From Lentimicrobium sp. (GTDB taxonomy: Bacteria > Bacteroidota > Bacteroidia > Bacteroidales > Lentimicrobiaceae): a stretch of DNA of 64,000 nt. The notes beneath the pieces were generated by a model. It was not told where the DNA came from, searched no databases, and worked only from the letters and a program-made list of their open reading frames with translations. The position numbers and the translations under genes are program-made. Positions 54,703 through 63,587 of the stretch are shown here, piece after piece. Each line of letters starts with the position of its first letter. The first letter of the stretch is position 1. The stretch lies in contig JAHYJC010000018.1 of NCBI GenBank assembly GCA_019429275.1, forward strand, positions 1 through 64,000, given 5' to 3'.

Positions 54703-57057
54703 ATGGTAAAAAAGTCAAAAAGTGAGAAGGTTAGCTTAGCGCAGTGGCAGAAAAAGTTCTGGGTTACTTATTTCTCGATGCTCGGATTTGTCGTGCTGCT
54801 TTTCACCGCCATTTCGTGGGGATTGCTGGGTTTTATGCCCTCATTCGAAGAGCTTGAAAATCCAAACAGCAACCTGGCTTCAGAAATTATCTCGGCCGAT
54901 CAGGAGCTATTGGGAAAATATTATATTGAAAACCGGTCAAACATTCATTATGCTGAGCTTTCAGAGAACCTTGTAAACGCAATTATTGCCACGGAAGATG
55001 CCCGGTTTGAAAGACATTCGGGTATTGATGTCAGGGCATTGTTCAGGGTTACTTTTGGCATTTTGACAGGTAATAACAAAGGTGGTGGCAGTACCATTAC
55101 CCAGCAGTTGGCCAAAAATCTCTTTCCACGGAAACTGAACCGTAACTATTTTGAAACTGTATTCATCAAACTGAAAGAGTGGGTGGTGGCAACCAAACTG
55201 GAGCGCAATTATACCAAAGAAGAGATCATTGCCATGTATTTCAACACGGTGGAGTTTGGAAGTAACTCATTTGGCATCAAATCGGCAGCAAAAACCTTTT
55301 TCAATAAAACGCCTGCTGACCTGAACATTGAAGAATCGGCTATGCTGGTAGGTATGTTGAAAGCCCCCACCTGGTTTTCGCCGGTTCGCAATCCCGAAAG
55401 GGCCATTAAACGCCGCGAAGTGGTGCTGCACCAGATGCGGAAATACAATTACATTACCGAACAGCAATACGATTCAGTCAGAATTATACCGCTTGATATG
55501 TCGGATTTCAGGCAGCAGGACCACACTTCAGGCTCAGCCACCTACTTCAGGGAGTATCTGAGGGGAGCCATGAATGCCAAAAAACCCAACCGCAAGAATT
55601 ACTTCGACAAGAAAATATTTGCCGAAGATTCGCTGCAGTGGATTACAAACCCGATATATGGCTGGATAGAGAAAAATCTCAAACCCGACGGCACAAAGTA
55701 TAACCTCTACAAAGACGGCCTGCGCATTTATACAACCATCAACTCGCGCATGCAGTTGCACGCTGAGGAAGCTGTGGCTGAGCACCTTGGCAACGACATC
55801 CAGCCCGCCTTTTTCAAACACTGGAAAGGCCGCGAAGAGGCCCCGTTCGATTTTCCACGTGCCCAGGTAAAAGAGGAAGCAAAAAAGCTGATGAATGCAT
55901 CGGTGAAACGCTCTGAGCGCTACCGTAAAATGAAGGCTGCCGACATGCCCGAAGATTCAATCATGATGTCGTTCAACACCAAAGTCCCGATGAAGATTTT
56001 TACCTGGCAGGGAGAACGCGACACTGTAATGACTCCCTGGGATTCAATCCGTTACTGCAAATTTTTCCTGCAGGCGGGACTTATGTCTGTGGAACCCCAC
56101 ACCGGATTTGTGAGGGCATACGTTGGCGGAATCAATTACAGTCATTTTCAGTACGATCATGTAAAAATGGCCAAACGCCAGGTAGGCTCAACATTTAAGC
56201 CTTTTGTTTACACGCTTGCCATGCAGGAAGGTGATTTATCGCCATGTTCCAAAGTAGCAAACATACAATACACCATCGACCTTCCCGAAGGCGGAAGGTG
56301 GGAACCCCGGAATTCAAATGACTTTAAGCAGGGAGAAATGGTTACCCTGAAAGAAGCCCTCGCCAACTCGATCAACTGGATTTCGGCATTTCTTATCAAA
56401 CGATATTCTCCAACGGCTGTAATAAAAATTGCCCGCAAAATGGGTGTTCTGAGTCCGATAGATGCGGTACCCTCTATTGCGCTGGGTGCCACTGACCTCA
56501 CCCTTTATGAGATGACCGGTGCCATGAATACATTCGCTGCAAAAGGAGTTTATATCGAGCCGTTGTTTGTAACCCGAATTGAAGATAAGAACGGCAACGT
56601 TCTCGCGCGTTTTATGCCCCGGCAGGAAGAAGCCATGAGCGAAGAAACGGCTTTTCTGATGCTTGAACTGATGAAAGGTGTGGTTGAAAGTGGAACAGGG
56701 GTAAGATTAAGGTATAAATACGGAATAAATTACCCTGTAGCAGGTAAAACCGGAACTACACAAAACAACACCGACGGGTGGTTTATGGGCCTCACACCCG
56801 ACCTGGTAACAGGTGTATGGGTTGGCGGCGAAGACCGGAGCATACGATTCCGAACCATCACACTGGGACAGGGTGCAAATATGGCACTTCCCATTTGGGC
56901 ACTCTATATGAGGCGTGTGTATGCCGATGAAAAACTCAAACTTTCAACAGGCGACTTCGAACGACCAAACTCACCTTTATCAGTTGAAACCAATTGTGCA
57001 AAATTCGAAGCAGAACAAAAGAACAGTGATAACCGATACCAGATCAGCGACTTTTAA
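54703..57057 (+). CDS. Class A penicillin-binding protein 1A-type (transglycosylase/transpeptidase)
   Basis: 784 residues. One N-terminal membrane anchor (about 20-42) precedes a GT51 domain with ATEDARFERHSGIDVRALFRV and GGGSTITQQLAKNLFPRKL. The transpeptidase domain has SxxK in RQVGSTFKPFVYTLAM (about residue 494), SxN in ALANSINWISAFL, and KTG in VAGKTGTTQNNTDGWF. It polymerises and crosslinks peptidoglycan. The C-terminal 30 residues are polar and unstructured. It is 8 bp from the downstream GT-C-like gene. Confidence 0.95.
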   Translation: MVKKSKSEKVSLAQWQKKFWVTYFSMLGFVVLLFTAISWGLLGFMPSFEELENPNSNLASEIISADQELLGKYYIENRSNIHYAELSENLVNAIIATEDARFERHSGIDVRALFRVTFGILTGNNKGGGSTITQQLAKNLFPRKLNRNYFETVFIKLKEWVVATKLERNYTKEEIIAMYFNTVEFGSNSFGIKSAAKTFFNKTPADLNIEESAMLVGMLKAPTWFSPVRNPERAIKRREVVLHQMRKYNYITEQQYDSVRIIPLDMSDFRQQDHTSGSATYFREYLRGAMNAKKPNRKNYFDKKIFAEDSLQWITNPIYGWIEKNLKPDGTKYNLYKDGLRIYTTINSRMQLHAEEAVAEHLGNDIQPAFFKHWKGREEAPFDFPRAQVKEEAKKLMNASVKRSERYRKMKAADMPEDSIMMSFNTKVPMKIFTWQGERDTVMTPWDSIRYCKFFLQAGLMSVEPHTGFVRAYVGGINYSHFQYDHVKMAKRQVGSTFKPFVYTLAMQEGDLSPCSKVANIQYTIDLPEGGRWEPRNSNDFKQGEMVTLKEALANSINWISAFLIKRYSPTAVIKIARKMGVLSPIDAVPSIALGATDLTLYEMTGAMNTFAAKGVYIEPLFVTRIEDKNGNVLARFMPRQEEAMSEETAFLMLELMKGVVESGTGVRLRYKYGINYPVAGKTGTTQNNTDGWFMGLTPDLVTGVWVGGEDRSIRFRTITLGQGANMALPIWALYMRRVYADEKLKLSTGDFERPNSPLSVETNCAKFEAEQKNSDNRYQISDF

Positions 57058-57065
57058 GAATCCAC

Positions 57066-58703
57066 ATGGCAACTGGCATTTCCCGTATTTTGAATAAACT
57101 GAAGACCTTCACTTCAAAATCTTCTCTTTGCTGCCATTTTGTATGGAGTAGAATTTCGCTCCTCATTTTGTGGCTTCTTTTTGCCGGAGCGGTTATCTAT
57201 AACGTGCAAAATCAGGACTGGCTGAAGCCCCACCGCCTGGTTAAAGATGATGTTCAGAATTATTACATCTACACCGTAGCCGCTGTGGTTTACCACAATT
57301 ACCGGCTTGAGGAGGTTTATGCCAAATTGCCCTCCGATATAAAAACCAATCTCTGGATTTCGCGGCACGAAGAGAACAACAGATACTATTCGAAGATGTC
57401 GATGGGTATGGCAATGGTGTATGCTCCTTTTACGGCATTTGCCCATTACGCGCTGGTTCCCTTTATGAATTATCCCGCCGACGGCTACTCTCCCCCTTAC
57501 AGGATAGGTCTGCTGTTGAGCGCCTTGTGTTTCTTCCTTTTCGGACTGTGGCAGCTGAGAAAAGTTTTGCTCAAATACTTCAGCGAACCGGTAGTTGCAC
57601 TTACGCTGATCGTTGTAGCCTTTGGTACCAACATCACCTGGTACATCAGTTCCGAAGCCACCATGTCGCATGTGTATAATTTTGCGCTGGTCCTTTACCT
57701 CTACCGGCTGATTGAACGCTGGATTGCAAAACCAACCTTCGGATTAACCGTTCTTACCGGCCTTGTTTTCGGCCTTATTGTGCTTATCAGGCCTACCAAT
57801 ATCATGTTTATCGTGCTGTTTTTCACAGGTGGTGCGTTTGTGGAAAGGATCACATTCCTCTTAAAGAATTATGCGGGTCTTTTGCTTATGATGGCAGCTT
57901 TTCTGCTGGTGTGGGCACCGCAACTCCTCTTCTGGAAATGGGTGAGCGGCAACTGGTTTTTCTACACCTACAACGAAGAAGGTTTCTTCTGGAACAATCC
58001 GCAGATCATCAGCAGCCTGTTCAGCTATCGTAAGGGATGGCTGCTCTATACTCCCCTGATGGCACTGCTCTTTGCCGGACTTCCTTTCCTGTGGATAAAA
58101 TACAGAGGCCTGTTCTGGCAAGTGATCACTGTGTTTATATTGGCAACCTATATCAACTCATCATGGTGGTGCTGGTGGTTTGGTGGAAGCTTTGGAAACC
58201 GCTCCTACATTGATGCCTACGGAATTTACGCCCTTGCCATCGCTGCTCTCTTTCAGGCAGTGGGCAGCCTCAGAAAAACATGGCTAAATCTTGCCGGCAC
58301 CCTTATTGTTGCTGCATTTGTGTGCCTCAACCTTTTCCAGACCTGGCAATACCGCATGGGAATCATTCATTATGTTTCCGAGACAAAAAAGACCTTCTGG
58401 ATGAATTTTCTGAAGACCAAACATCAGCCCGGTTATTATGAGAATCTTGTTTTTCCCGATCATAAGTTGGGCGTAGCCGGCATTTACTATTTCCCGACAG
58501 AAAAAACAGACCCCGAAAAACAACTGATCAGAAAAAAAATAGAGAAGAACAGGGAGTATCTGATTACTTACTACAAAACAATTGCTGAATCCAATCCTGA
58601 ACTCAGGCAACAGATACTCGGTGGCAGGAAGCCTTTAGATGAAGATCCTTTCTTCACAAAATGGGCAGAAGATCAATATGAACAGTTAAAGAAACGATAC
58701 TGA
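57066..58703 (+). CDS. GT-C-like multispanning membrane protein
   Basis: 545 residues with about eleven membrane helices to residue 430, followed by a soluble tail. The blocks PFMNYPADGYSPPYRIGLLL, VVAFGTNITWYISSEATMSHVYNF, SYRKGWLLYTPLMALL and SSWWCWWFGGSFGNRSYIDAYGIYAL recur in the protein at 20935-22734, making the two paralogues. The first periplasmic loop contains RLVKDDVQNYYIYT with an acidic pair where GT-C enzymes have their base. It follows the PBP gene by 8 bp. Substrate unknown. Confidence 0.82.
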   Translation: MATGISRILNKLKTFTSKSSLCCHFVWSRISLLILWLLFAGAVIYNVQNQDWLKPHRLVKDDVQNYYIYTVAAVVYHNYRLEEVYAKLPSDIKTNLWISRHEENNRYYSKMSMGMAMVYAPFTAFAHYALVPFMNYPADGYSPPYRIGLLLSALCFFLFGLWQLRKVLLKYFSEPVVALTLIVVAFGTNITWYISSEATMSHVYNFALVLYLYRLIERWIAKPTFGLTVLTGLVFGLIVLIRPTNIMFIVLFFTGGAFVERITFLLKNYAGLLLMMAAFLLVWAPQLLFWKWVSGNWFFYTYNEEGFFWNNPQIISSLFSYRKGWLLYTPLMALLFAGLPFLWIKYRGLFWQVITVFILATYINSSWWCWWFGGSFGNRSYIDAYGIYALAIAALFQAVGSLRKTWLNLAGTLIVAAFVCLNLFQTWQYRMGIIHYVSETKKTFWMNFLKTKHQPGYYENLVFPDHKLGVAGIYYFPTEKTDPEKQLIRKKIEKNREYLITYYKTIAESNPELRQQILGGRKPLDEDPFFTKWAEDQYEQLKKRY

Positions 58704-58844
58704 TTCTGTTGCAAAACACCGGCTTCCAGGTTTTCCTCGCAGGCTTCTGAACGAAAGTTTCAGCTTACAGCAACACAAAAGATCCAATCCATAATGTGCA
58801 TGATAAAAATCATTGATTTGCGTCATTTTTCTGATCAACTTGCT

Positions 58845-58852
58845 TACATTTG
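58845..58852 (+). promoter_or_regulatory. Candidate promoter -7 box TACATTTG of the acetylation operon
   Basis: TACATTTG matches TAnnTTTG exactly, 42 bp before ATG 58895. TTTG at 58817-58820 lies 24 bp upstream, slightly too far for the consensus. Confidence 0.45.
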
Positions 58853-58894
58853 CTGCCTGTAAATTTCCGGTAGGCATCATTTAATCCGTTTGAA

Positions 58895-60313
58895 ATGGTT
58901 TTCAGCAGCAGCCTTTTTCTCCTGTATTTTCTACCTGTCTTTCTATTGTTCTATTATTTTGCCGATGTAAAATACAAGAACTATGTTGCCCTGGCAGGCA
59001 GTCTGTTTTTTTACGCCTGGGGTGCTCCTACCTTTATTTTTATCGTCATTGCCTCCATCATTGCCGATTTTTATGCCGTAAAGGTGATGCACACATCTGT
59101 GGGCCGCACAAAAAAGCTGTGGGTTGCTTTTTCCATTACGCTGAATATAGGATTGCTGCTCTATTTTAAATATGCCAACTTTTTTGTTGAGAACTTTAAC
59201 CTTATGGTTGAGGCCATGGGAGGCAAGCCGGCCGAATGGGCAAAAGTGGCGCTTCCCATAGGTATATCGTTCTTCAGTTTCCAGAAGATGACCTATGCCG
59301 TGGACGTCTATCGAAAGGTGCACGTTCCCCTGAAACGTATCAGCGATTTTGCCCTCTATATTTTAATGTTTCCTCAGTTGATTGCCGGACCCATTGTCCG
59401 TTTTAACGAAATTGCCGATCAGCTTACCGACCGTCGTGCTAATGAAAACGTGGACAACCGCCTTACCGGATTTTTCAGGTTCGCGCTGGGATTGGGCAAA
59501 AAAGTACTGATTGCCAATGTGCTGGGTGAATATGCCGACACCGTTTTTGCCATGGACCCGGCAGGTATGAGCACCGCCACTGCCTGGATGGGCGTATTGG
59601 CTTATGCTTTTCAGATTTACTACGACTTTGCCGGTTATTCCGATATGGCCATCGGACTGGGGCGAATGATCGGTTTTGATTTTCTTGAAAATTTCAATAA
59701 TCCCTATATTTCTCAGAACATTTCAGAATTCTGGCGCCGCTGGCACATCTCACTCGGCCGCTGGATGCGCGACTACCTTTATATCCCGCTTGGCGGAAAC
59801 AAGGTCTCGATGAGTCGTTTGTACTTTAACCTGTGGCTGGTTTTTCTGATCTCAGGTTTCTGGCATGGGGCAGCCTGGAATTTTGTGGTTTGGGGTGCTT
59901 TTCATGGCTTTTTCCTGATAGCCGACCGCCTTTTCTTGCTTAAGTTTTACTCATTTATTGGTAAGTACCCGGCCATCATCATCACATTTATCATTACCCT
60001 GATCGGTTGGGTGCTTTTCAGGGCCGATTCACTCCCCTATGCCATCGACTTCACCGGACGAATGTTTAGTTTCACAGCCGGACCAGCCGTTTACATCAGT
60101 CAGAAAGTGTGGATGATACTTATTATCGGTTCTTTCTTTGGGTTTTGGGCTGCTTTCGGGAATATTGAAAAATGGCAGATGAAACTGTATGCCAAAAAGC
60201 AGAAAATGTCGACCCTGATGATCATGACGGCTGCTTCTGTTGTGCTGTTTATCATCAGCCTGGCTGCCATTACCTCTTCGGGGTTCAATCCGTTCATTTA
60301 CTTCAGGTTCTGA
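58895..60313 (+). CDS. MBOAT-family O-acyltransferase (AlgI-like)
   Basis: 472 residues with about ten membrane helices. The MBOAT core contains FPQLIAGPIVRFNEIADQL, AYAFQIYYDFAGYSDMAIGLGRMIGFDFLENFNNPY, FWRRWHISLGRWMRDYLYIPLGGN and the catalytic His in SGFWHGAAWNFVVWGAFHG. AlgI-type proteins move acetyl groups across the membrane to acetylate extracellular polysaccharides. The next gene encodes an AlgX/AlgJ-like hydrolase-fold partner, 1 bp away, so together they form an O-acetylation module. Confidence 0.94.
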   Translation: MVFSSSLFLLYFLPVFLLFYYFADVKYKNYVALAGSLFFYAWGAPTFIFIVIASIIADFYAVKVMHTSVGRTKKLWVAFSITLNIGLLLYFKYANFFVENFNLMVEAMGGKPAEWAKVALPIGISFFSFQKMTYAVDVYRKVHVPLKRISDFALYILMFPQLIAGPIVRFNEIADQLTDRRANENVDNRLTGFFRFALGLGKKVLIANVLGEYADTVFAMDPAGMSTATAWMGVLAYAFQIYYDFAGYSDMAIGLGRMIGFDFLENFNNPYISQNISEFWRRWHISLGRWMRDYLYIPLGGNKVSMSRLYFNLWLVFLISGFWHGAAWNFVVWGAFHGFFLIADRLFLLKFYSFIGKYPAIIITFIITLIGWVLFRADSLPYAIDFTGRMFSFTAGPAVYISQKVWMILIIGSFFGFWAAFGNIEKWQMKLYAKKQKMSTLMIMTAASVVLFIISLAAITSSGFNPFIYFRF

Positions 60314-60314
60314 A

Positions 60315-61634
60315 ATGAAGGTCTTTAAAAATATCCTTTTCGGCCTGTTGATGATTATGCTGGGCCTGCCGCTGATACAGCGGACAGTTCCGGTTTTTGA
60401 CCAAACCCCACTGAAAGGTGCCTTTACAATTCCTCAAAAACCAACCGCCTCTTATGCATCGGTGCTTGATGGTTCTTTTCAGGATGCCTATAACGACCAC
60501 TTTGAACACACCATCGGCTTTCGGCCTTTGCTGGTGCGGATCAACAATCAGATAGCCTATTCGGTTTTCGACACCGCCCTGGCCAACGGGGTAATCATCG
60601 GCAAAGAAAACTACCTCTTTGAAATCAACTATATCAAAGCCATCAAAGGCTGGGACTTTCTGGGCAACGATGTCATTGAAACCCAGGCACGGAAAGCTGC
60701 TTATGTGCATCAAAAGCTGAAAGAGGCCAATAAAACCATTGTTTTTGTTTTTGCCCCGGGCAAAGCTTCGTTTTTCCCTGAATTTATTCCTGATAAATAC
60801 TTGCAGAAGCCTTCGGGCGAAAACACCAATTATGCTGTTTTCAGCGAAAAATTCAGGAAGTATAATCTGCCTGTGATCGACTTCAACAGCTGGTTTGTAC
60901 AAATGAAGGATACCGCTTCGTGGCCGCTCTACCCCCAGTGCGGCATTCACTGGAGTGCCTATGGCGTAGCGCTGGCAACCGATTCGCTGATTCGGTTTAT
61001 CGAAAAAGACAGAAATATCGATATGGTGGACTTCGGCTGGAACGGTTTTGAATTCCCCGACACCCTTCGCAACCCCGATTACGACATTGCCGTAGGTATG
61101 AACCTGCTGTTCAGAATTCCGCATTACAATATGGCTTACCCTAAAGTCTGGTTCGGAAACAATGAAGGCAAAACCCGCCCCAATGCCATTGTGGTGGCCG
61201 ACAGTTATTACTGGAACATATTCGGCAAAGGCTATGGCAACCGCATTTTCAGCGATAATAATTTCTGGTATTACAACACCGAAGCCCACAACCCCTCATG
61301 GCAGGCACCCCGCAAAACTGCCGATCTGGATATGGCCGACGAACTCAGCAGAACCGATGTCATCATCATTATGGCGACCGAAGCCAACCTCTACCGCTTC
61401 CCCTTTGGCTTTATCGACCGGGCTTATGATGTGCTTTCAGAGAGTGCCGGAATAGCTTCCTCGGTCTCTTCTGAGGATTCAAAAAATCAGGAAATTGAAG
61501 CCATTATGAAAAGCATTGATGCCAATGCCGAATGGAAAGAAAAGGTGCAACAGAAAGCCATAGCAAAAAATATCAGCTACGAAGAAATGCTGAGGCTCGA
61601 TGCGGAGTGGGTGTGGGAGAATAAGAGGAAGTAG
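60315..61634 (+). CDS. AlgX/AlgJ-like SGNH-fold O-acetyltransferase partner
   Basis: 439 residues from ATG 60315; an earlier start would lie inside the MBOAT gene. An N-terminal signal-anchor (KNILFGLLMIMLGLPLIQ) leads to a periplasmic AlgX-N-type domain. Visible active-site blocks are FVFAPGKASFFPEF, CGIHWSAYGVALATDSL (His) and VVADSYYWNIFGKGYGN (Ser, near residue 297). It probably receives acetyl groups from the MBOAT protein and transfers them to a polysaccharide, by analogy with alginate acetylation. The polymer is not identified here. Confidence 0.88.
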   Translation: MKVFKNILFGLLMIMLGLPLIQRTVPVFDQTPLKGAFTIPQKPTASYASVLDGSFQDAYNDHFEHTIGFRPLLVRINNQIAYSVFDTALANGVIIGKENYLFEINYIKAIKGWDFLGNDVIETQARKAAYVHQKLKEANKTIVFVFAPGKASFFPEFIPDKYLQKPSGENTNYAVFSEKFRKYNLPVIDFNSWFVQMKDTASWPLYPQCGIHWSAYGVALATDSLIRFIEKDRNIDMVDFGWNGFEFPDTLRNPDYDIAVGMNLLFRIPHYNMAYPKVWFGNNEGKTRPNAIVVADSYYWNIFGKGYGNRIFSDNNFWYYNTEAHNPSWQAPRKTADLDMADELSRTDVIIIMATEANLYRFPFGFIDRAYDVLSESAGIASSVSSEDSKNQEIEAIMKSIDANAEWKEKVQQKAIAKNISYEEMLRLDAEWVWENKRK

Positions 61635-61780
61635 GTGGTGGGTTGTGGGACGCGTCAGGAAACGCGCCCCATCGTCAGAATATATGGACGGCATTGCAAA
61701 TGCCGCCCAACTATAGTCAGTTACCTAAATTCCGCCCAACAATGCCGGATCAGCGATTGTTATTCTGGATCTAATGATCG
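61635..61780. repeat. Palindromic intergenic repeats, leading part
   Basis: Non-coding. GGCATT-GCA-AATGCC at 61690-61704 is a perfect 6-bp inverted repeat around GCA, with CGCCCAAC following, as in the tandem repeats downstream. Several further decayed copies of the CGGAATTGCAAATTCCG theme occur. Confidence 0.7.
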
Positions 61781-62432
61781 GACGGAATTGCAAATGCCAC
61801 CCAACAATAGCAATGCCAGATCAGTGCTAAGCGGAATTTGCAATTCCGCTTTCTATATCCTTGAATTTGTAATTCAGGATTCCGTTCTCAAATTGTTAAT
61901 CCTCCGGTTTATATTTCTATTCTTTAATCAAAGAAGGATAATTACAAATTATCCGAAGAACAGCCTGAACTCTATCTGAGATCGATACTGTGGACGGAAT
62001 TGCAAATTCCGCCCAACCTATGTCCAGTGGTTAGCTAAGCGGAATTTGCAATTCCGCTTTCTATATACTTGAATTTGCAATTCAAGATTCCGTTCTCAAA
62101 TTGTCAATGGTCTGGTTTATATTGATAATCTATAATCATAGCAGGATAATTACAAATTATCCGGAGAACAGCCTGAACTCTATCTGAGATCGATACTGTG
62201 GACGGAATTGCAAATTCCGCCCAACCTATGTCCAGTGGTTAGCTGAGCGGAATTTGTAATTCCGCTTTCTATATACTTGAATTTGTAATTCAAGATTCCG
62301 TTCTCAAATTGTTAATCCTCCGGTTTATATTTCTATTCTTTAATCAAAGAAGGATAATTACAAATTATCCGAATATCAGTTGGAATTATTACTGAGATCG
62401 AATTTGAGGTCGGAATTGCAAATTCAGCCCGG
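61781..62432. repeat. About three tandem copies of a 208-bp palindrome-rich repeat
   Basis: The second and third copies start at 61991 and 62199 (208 bp apart); copy 1 is more divergent and a fourth starts near 62409. Each carries four hairpins sharing a core AATT-NNN-AATT: GGAATT-GCA-AATTCC, GCGGAATT-TGC-AATTCCGC, CTTGAATT-TGC-AATTCAAG and GGATAATT-ACA-AATTATCC. Copy 3 has TGT in the middle of two of them. No open frame of note is present. It is likely a REP-like element that duplicated in tandem. Confidence 0.85.
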
Positions 62433-62501
62433 CAGGGGACCAAAACAACAAGATCCACTCCGCCAATCTCAATAAAAATCATCAAATTTTTTACTAAATC
62501 C

Positions 62502-62531
62502 TTGACAAAGTTTAAATATTGAGTATTTTTG
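62502..62531 (+). promoter_or_regulatory. Consensus Bacteroidetes promoter upstream of the winged-helix gene
   Basis: TTG at 62502-62504 and TATTTTTG at 62524-62531 with a spacer of 19 bp fit the primary promoter consensus. Transcription would start near 62538 and cross the 37-bp repeats before the coding region. Confidence 0.55.
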
Positions 62532-62663
62532 TTGCTCATTTTCTTTCCTGATATCACCTAAACAGACCAGTAAAAATGGGACTGACGGGGCGAAGCTGTA
62601 TCAGGCAACCACTTTCCCATTGGTTTTTTCTTTAGCAAATAGTATTGAGCCAATAGTAATTTC

Positions 62664-62750
62664 TCAACCTGTTACCCTGAGCGCAGCCGAAGGGTCAACC
62701 TCAACCTGTTACCCTGAGCGCAGCCGATGGGTCAACCTCAACCTGTTACC
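62664..62750. repeat. 37-bp tandem repeat with ACCCT...AGGGT hairpin
   Basis: Two full copies (62664 and 62701) and a partial third (62738-62750) of a 37-bp unit beginning TCAACCTGTTACCCTGAGCG. In the first, ACCCT pairs with AGGGT around GAGCGCAGCCGA; the second has a T for A substitution weakening the pair. It directly precedes the start of the regulator gene. Confidence 0.85.
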
Positions 62751-62751
62751 T

Positions 62752-63279
62752 TTGCTTTCAACACTCGTTACTTCCAAAACCCGCATCAAACTGCTGGTTA
62801 AGTTTTTCCTGAATTCTTCCACCCGATCGTATCTGCGCGACCTGGAAGCCGAGTTTGGTGAATCGACCAACGGCATACGCATGGAGCTTAACCGCTTTGA
62901 AGAGGCAGGCATGCTGGTGAGCAGCTTCGAGGGCAATAAGAAAATATTCCGCGCCAACACCAAACATCCGCTCTTTGGCGATATTCACAATATACTGCTC
63001 AAATATACCGGCATCGACAAGGTGATCGAAAATGTGCTAAACCGCCTCGGCGGACTGCAACAAGCCTGGCTTATCGGCGACTTCGCCCGCGGGCGCGACA
63101 GCAAAATCATCGACCTGCTGCTGGTGGGCGAAAACATCAACCTCGAAGCCCTGCTAAGCTATATTGCCAGAGCCGAAGAACTGATAGAACGCAAAATCAG
63201 ATACCTGATCCTTACTCCTGCCGAAGCTTCCGATATCAGTCAGCAATATCCGGAGAGGTTGCTGCTGTTTCAGGAATAA
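62752..63279 (+). CDS. Winged-helix / nucleotidyltransferase-like regulator
   Basis: 175 residues if it starts at TTG 62752 (LLSTLVTSKTRIKLLVKFFLN), the natural start of this family; the frame is open farther upstream through the 37-bp repeats, which are unlikely to be coding. An N-terminal winged-helix DNA-binding domain (SYLRDLEAEFGESTNGIRMELNRFEEAGMLVSSFEGNKKIF) is followed by a nucleotidyltransferase-fold segment (WLIGDFARGRDSKIIDLLLVGENINLEALLSYI) in which the GS...DxD motif is weakened, so it may bind rather than catalyse. Such proteins occur in Bacteroidetes near polysaccharide and mobile loci; function unknown. Confidence 0.75.
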   Translation: MLSTLVTSKTRIKLLVKFFLNSSTRSYLRDLEAEFGESTNGIRMELNRFEEAGMLVSSFEGNKKIFRANTKHPLFGDIHNILLKYTGIDKVIENVLNRLGGLQQAWLIGDFARGRDSKIIDLLLVGENINLEALLSYIARAEELIERKIRYLILTPAEASDISQQYPERLLLFQE

Positions 63280-63304
63280 TGTTATAAAATGCTGGTTTTA
63301 ACTG

Positions 63305-63422
63305 TGGCACGGATTGAAAATCTGCGCCAACAGAAGTTAAAACTGAAATTATATTAAAAGACTAATAGATTATAAGAAATTACTGGTTTTAGCAATGGCA
63401 AGGATTGAAAATCCGCGCCAAC
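63305..63422. repeat. Two copies of a REP-like element
   Basis: GGCACGGATTGAAAATCTGC then GCCAAC near 63313-63332 and GGCAAGGATTGAAAATCCGC then GCCAAC near 63397-63422. The arms GGATT and AATCC pair around GAAA. The copies share an upstream GGTTTTA tract. Both lie between the regulator gene and the broken ATPase. Confidence 0.65.
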
Positions 63423-63553
63423 GGAGGTAGGTGCCAGCGACATCGGGTTTATAATGATTGCTATTGATTGCAATTTTTGATCGAAATGATTAATTTGCAC
63501 ATTTAAAAGTGCACTATTTCAATATAACGCATATTTCATTCAGCAAAATTCAT

Positions 63554-63561
63554 TATTTTTG
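63554..63561 (+). promoter_or_regulatory. Candidate -7 box TATTTTTG before the broken ATPase
   Basis: TATTTTTG matches TAnnTTTG exactly, 27 bp before ATG 63588. Confidence 0.4.
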
Positions 63562-63587
63562 TCGGTATAAGCAGATAAATAACGAAA

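Noticed and set aside
61635..62557. Short open frames on both strands in the palindromic repeat region
   Set aside because: They are short, unrelated to any family I know and coincide with the repeats.
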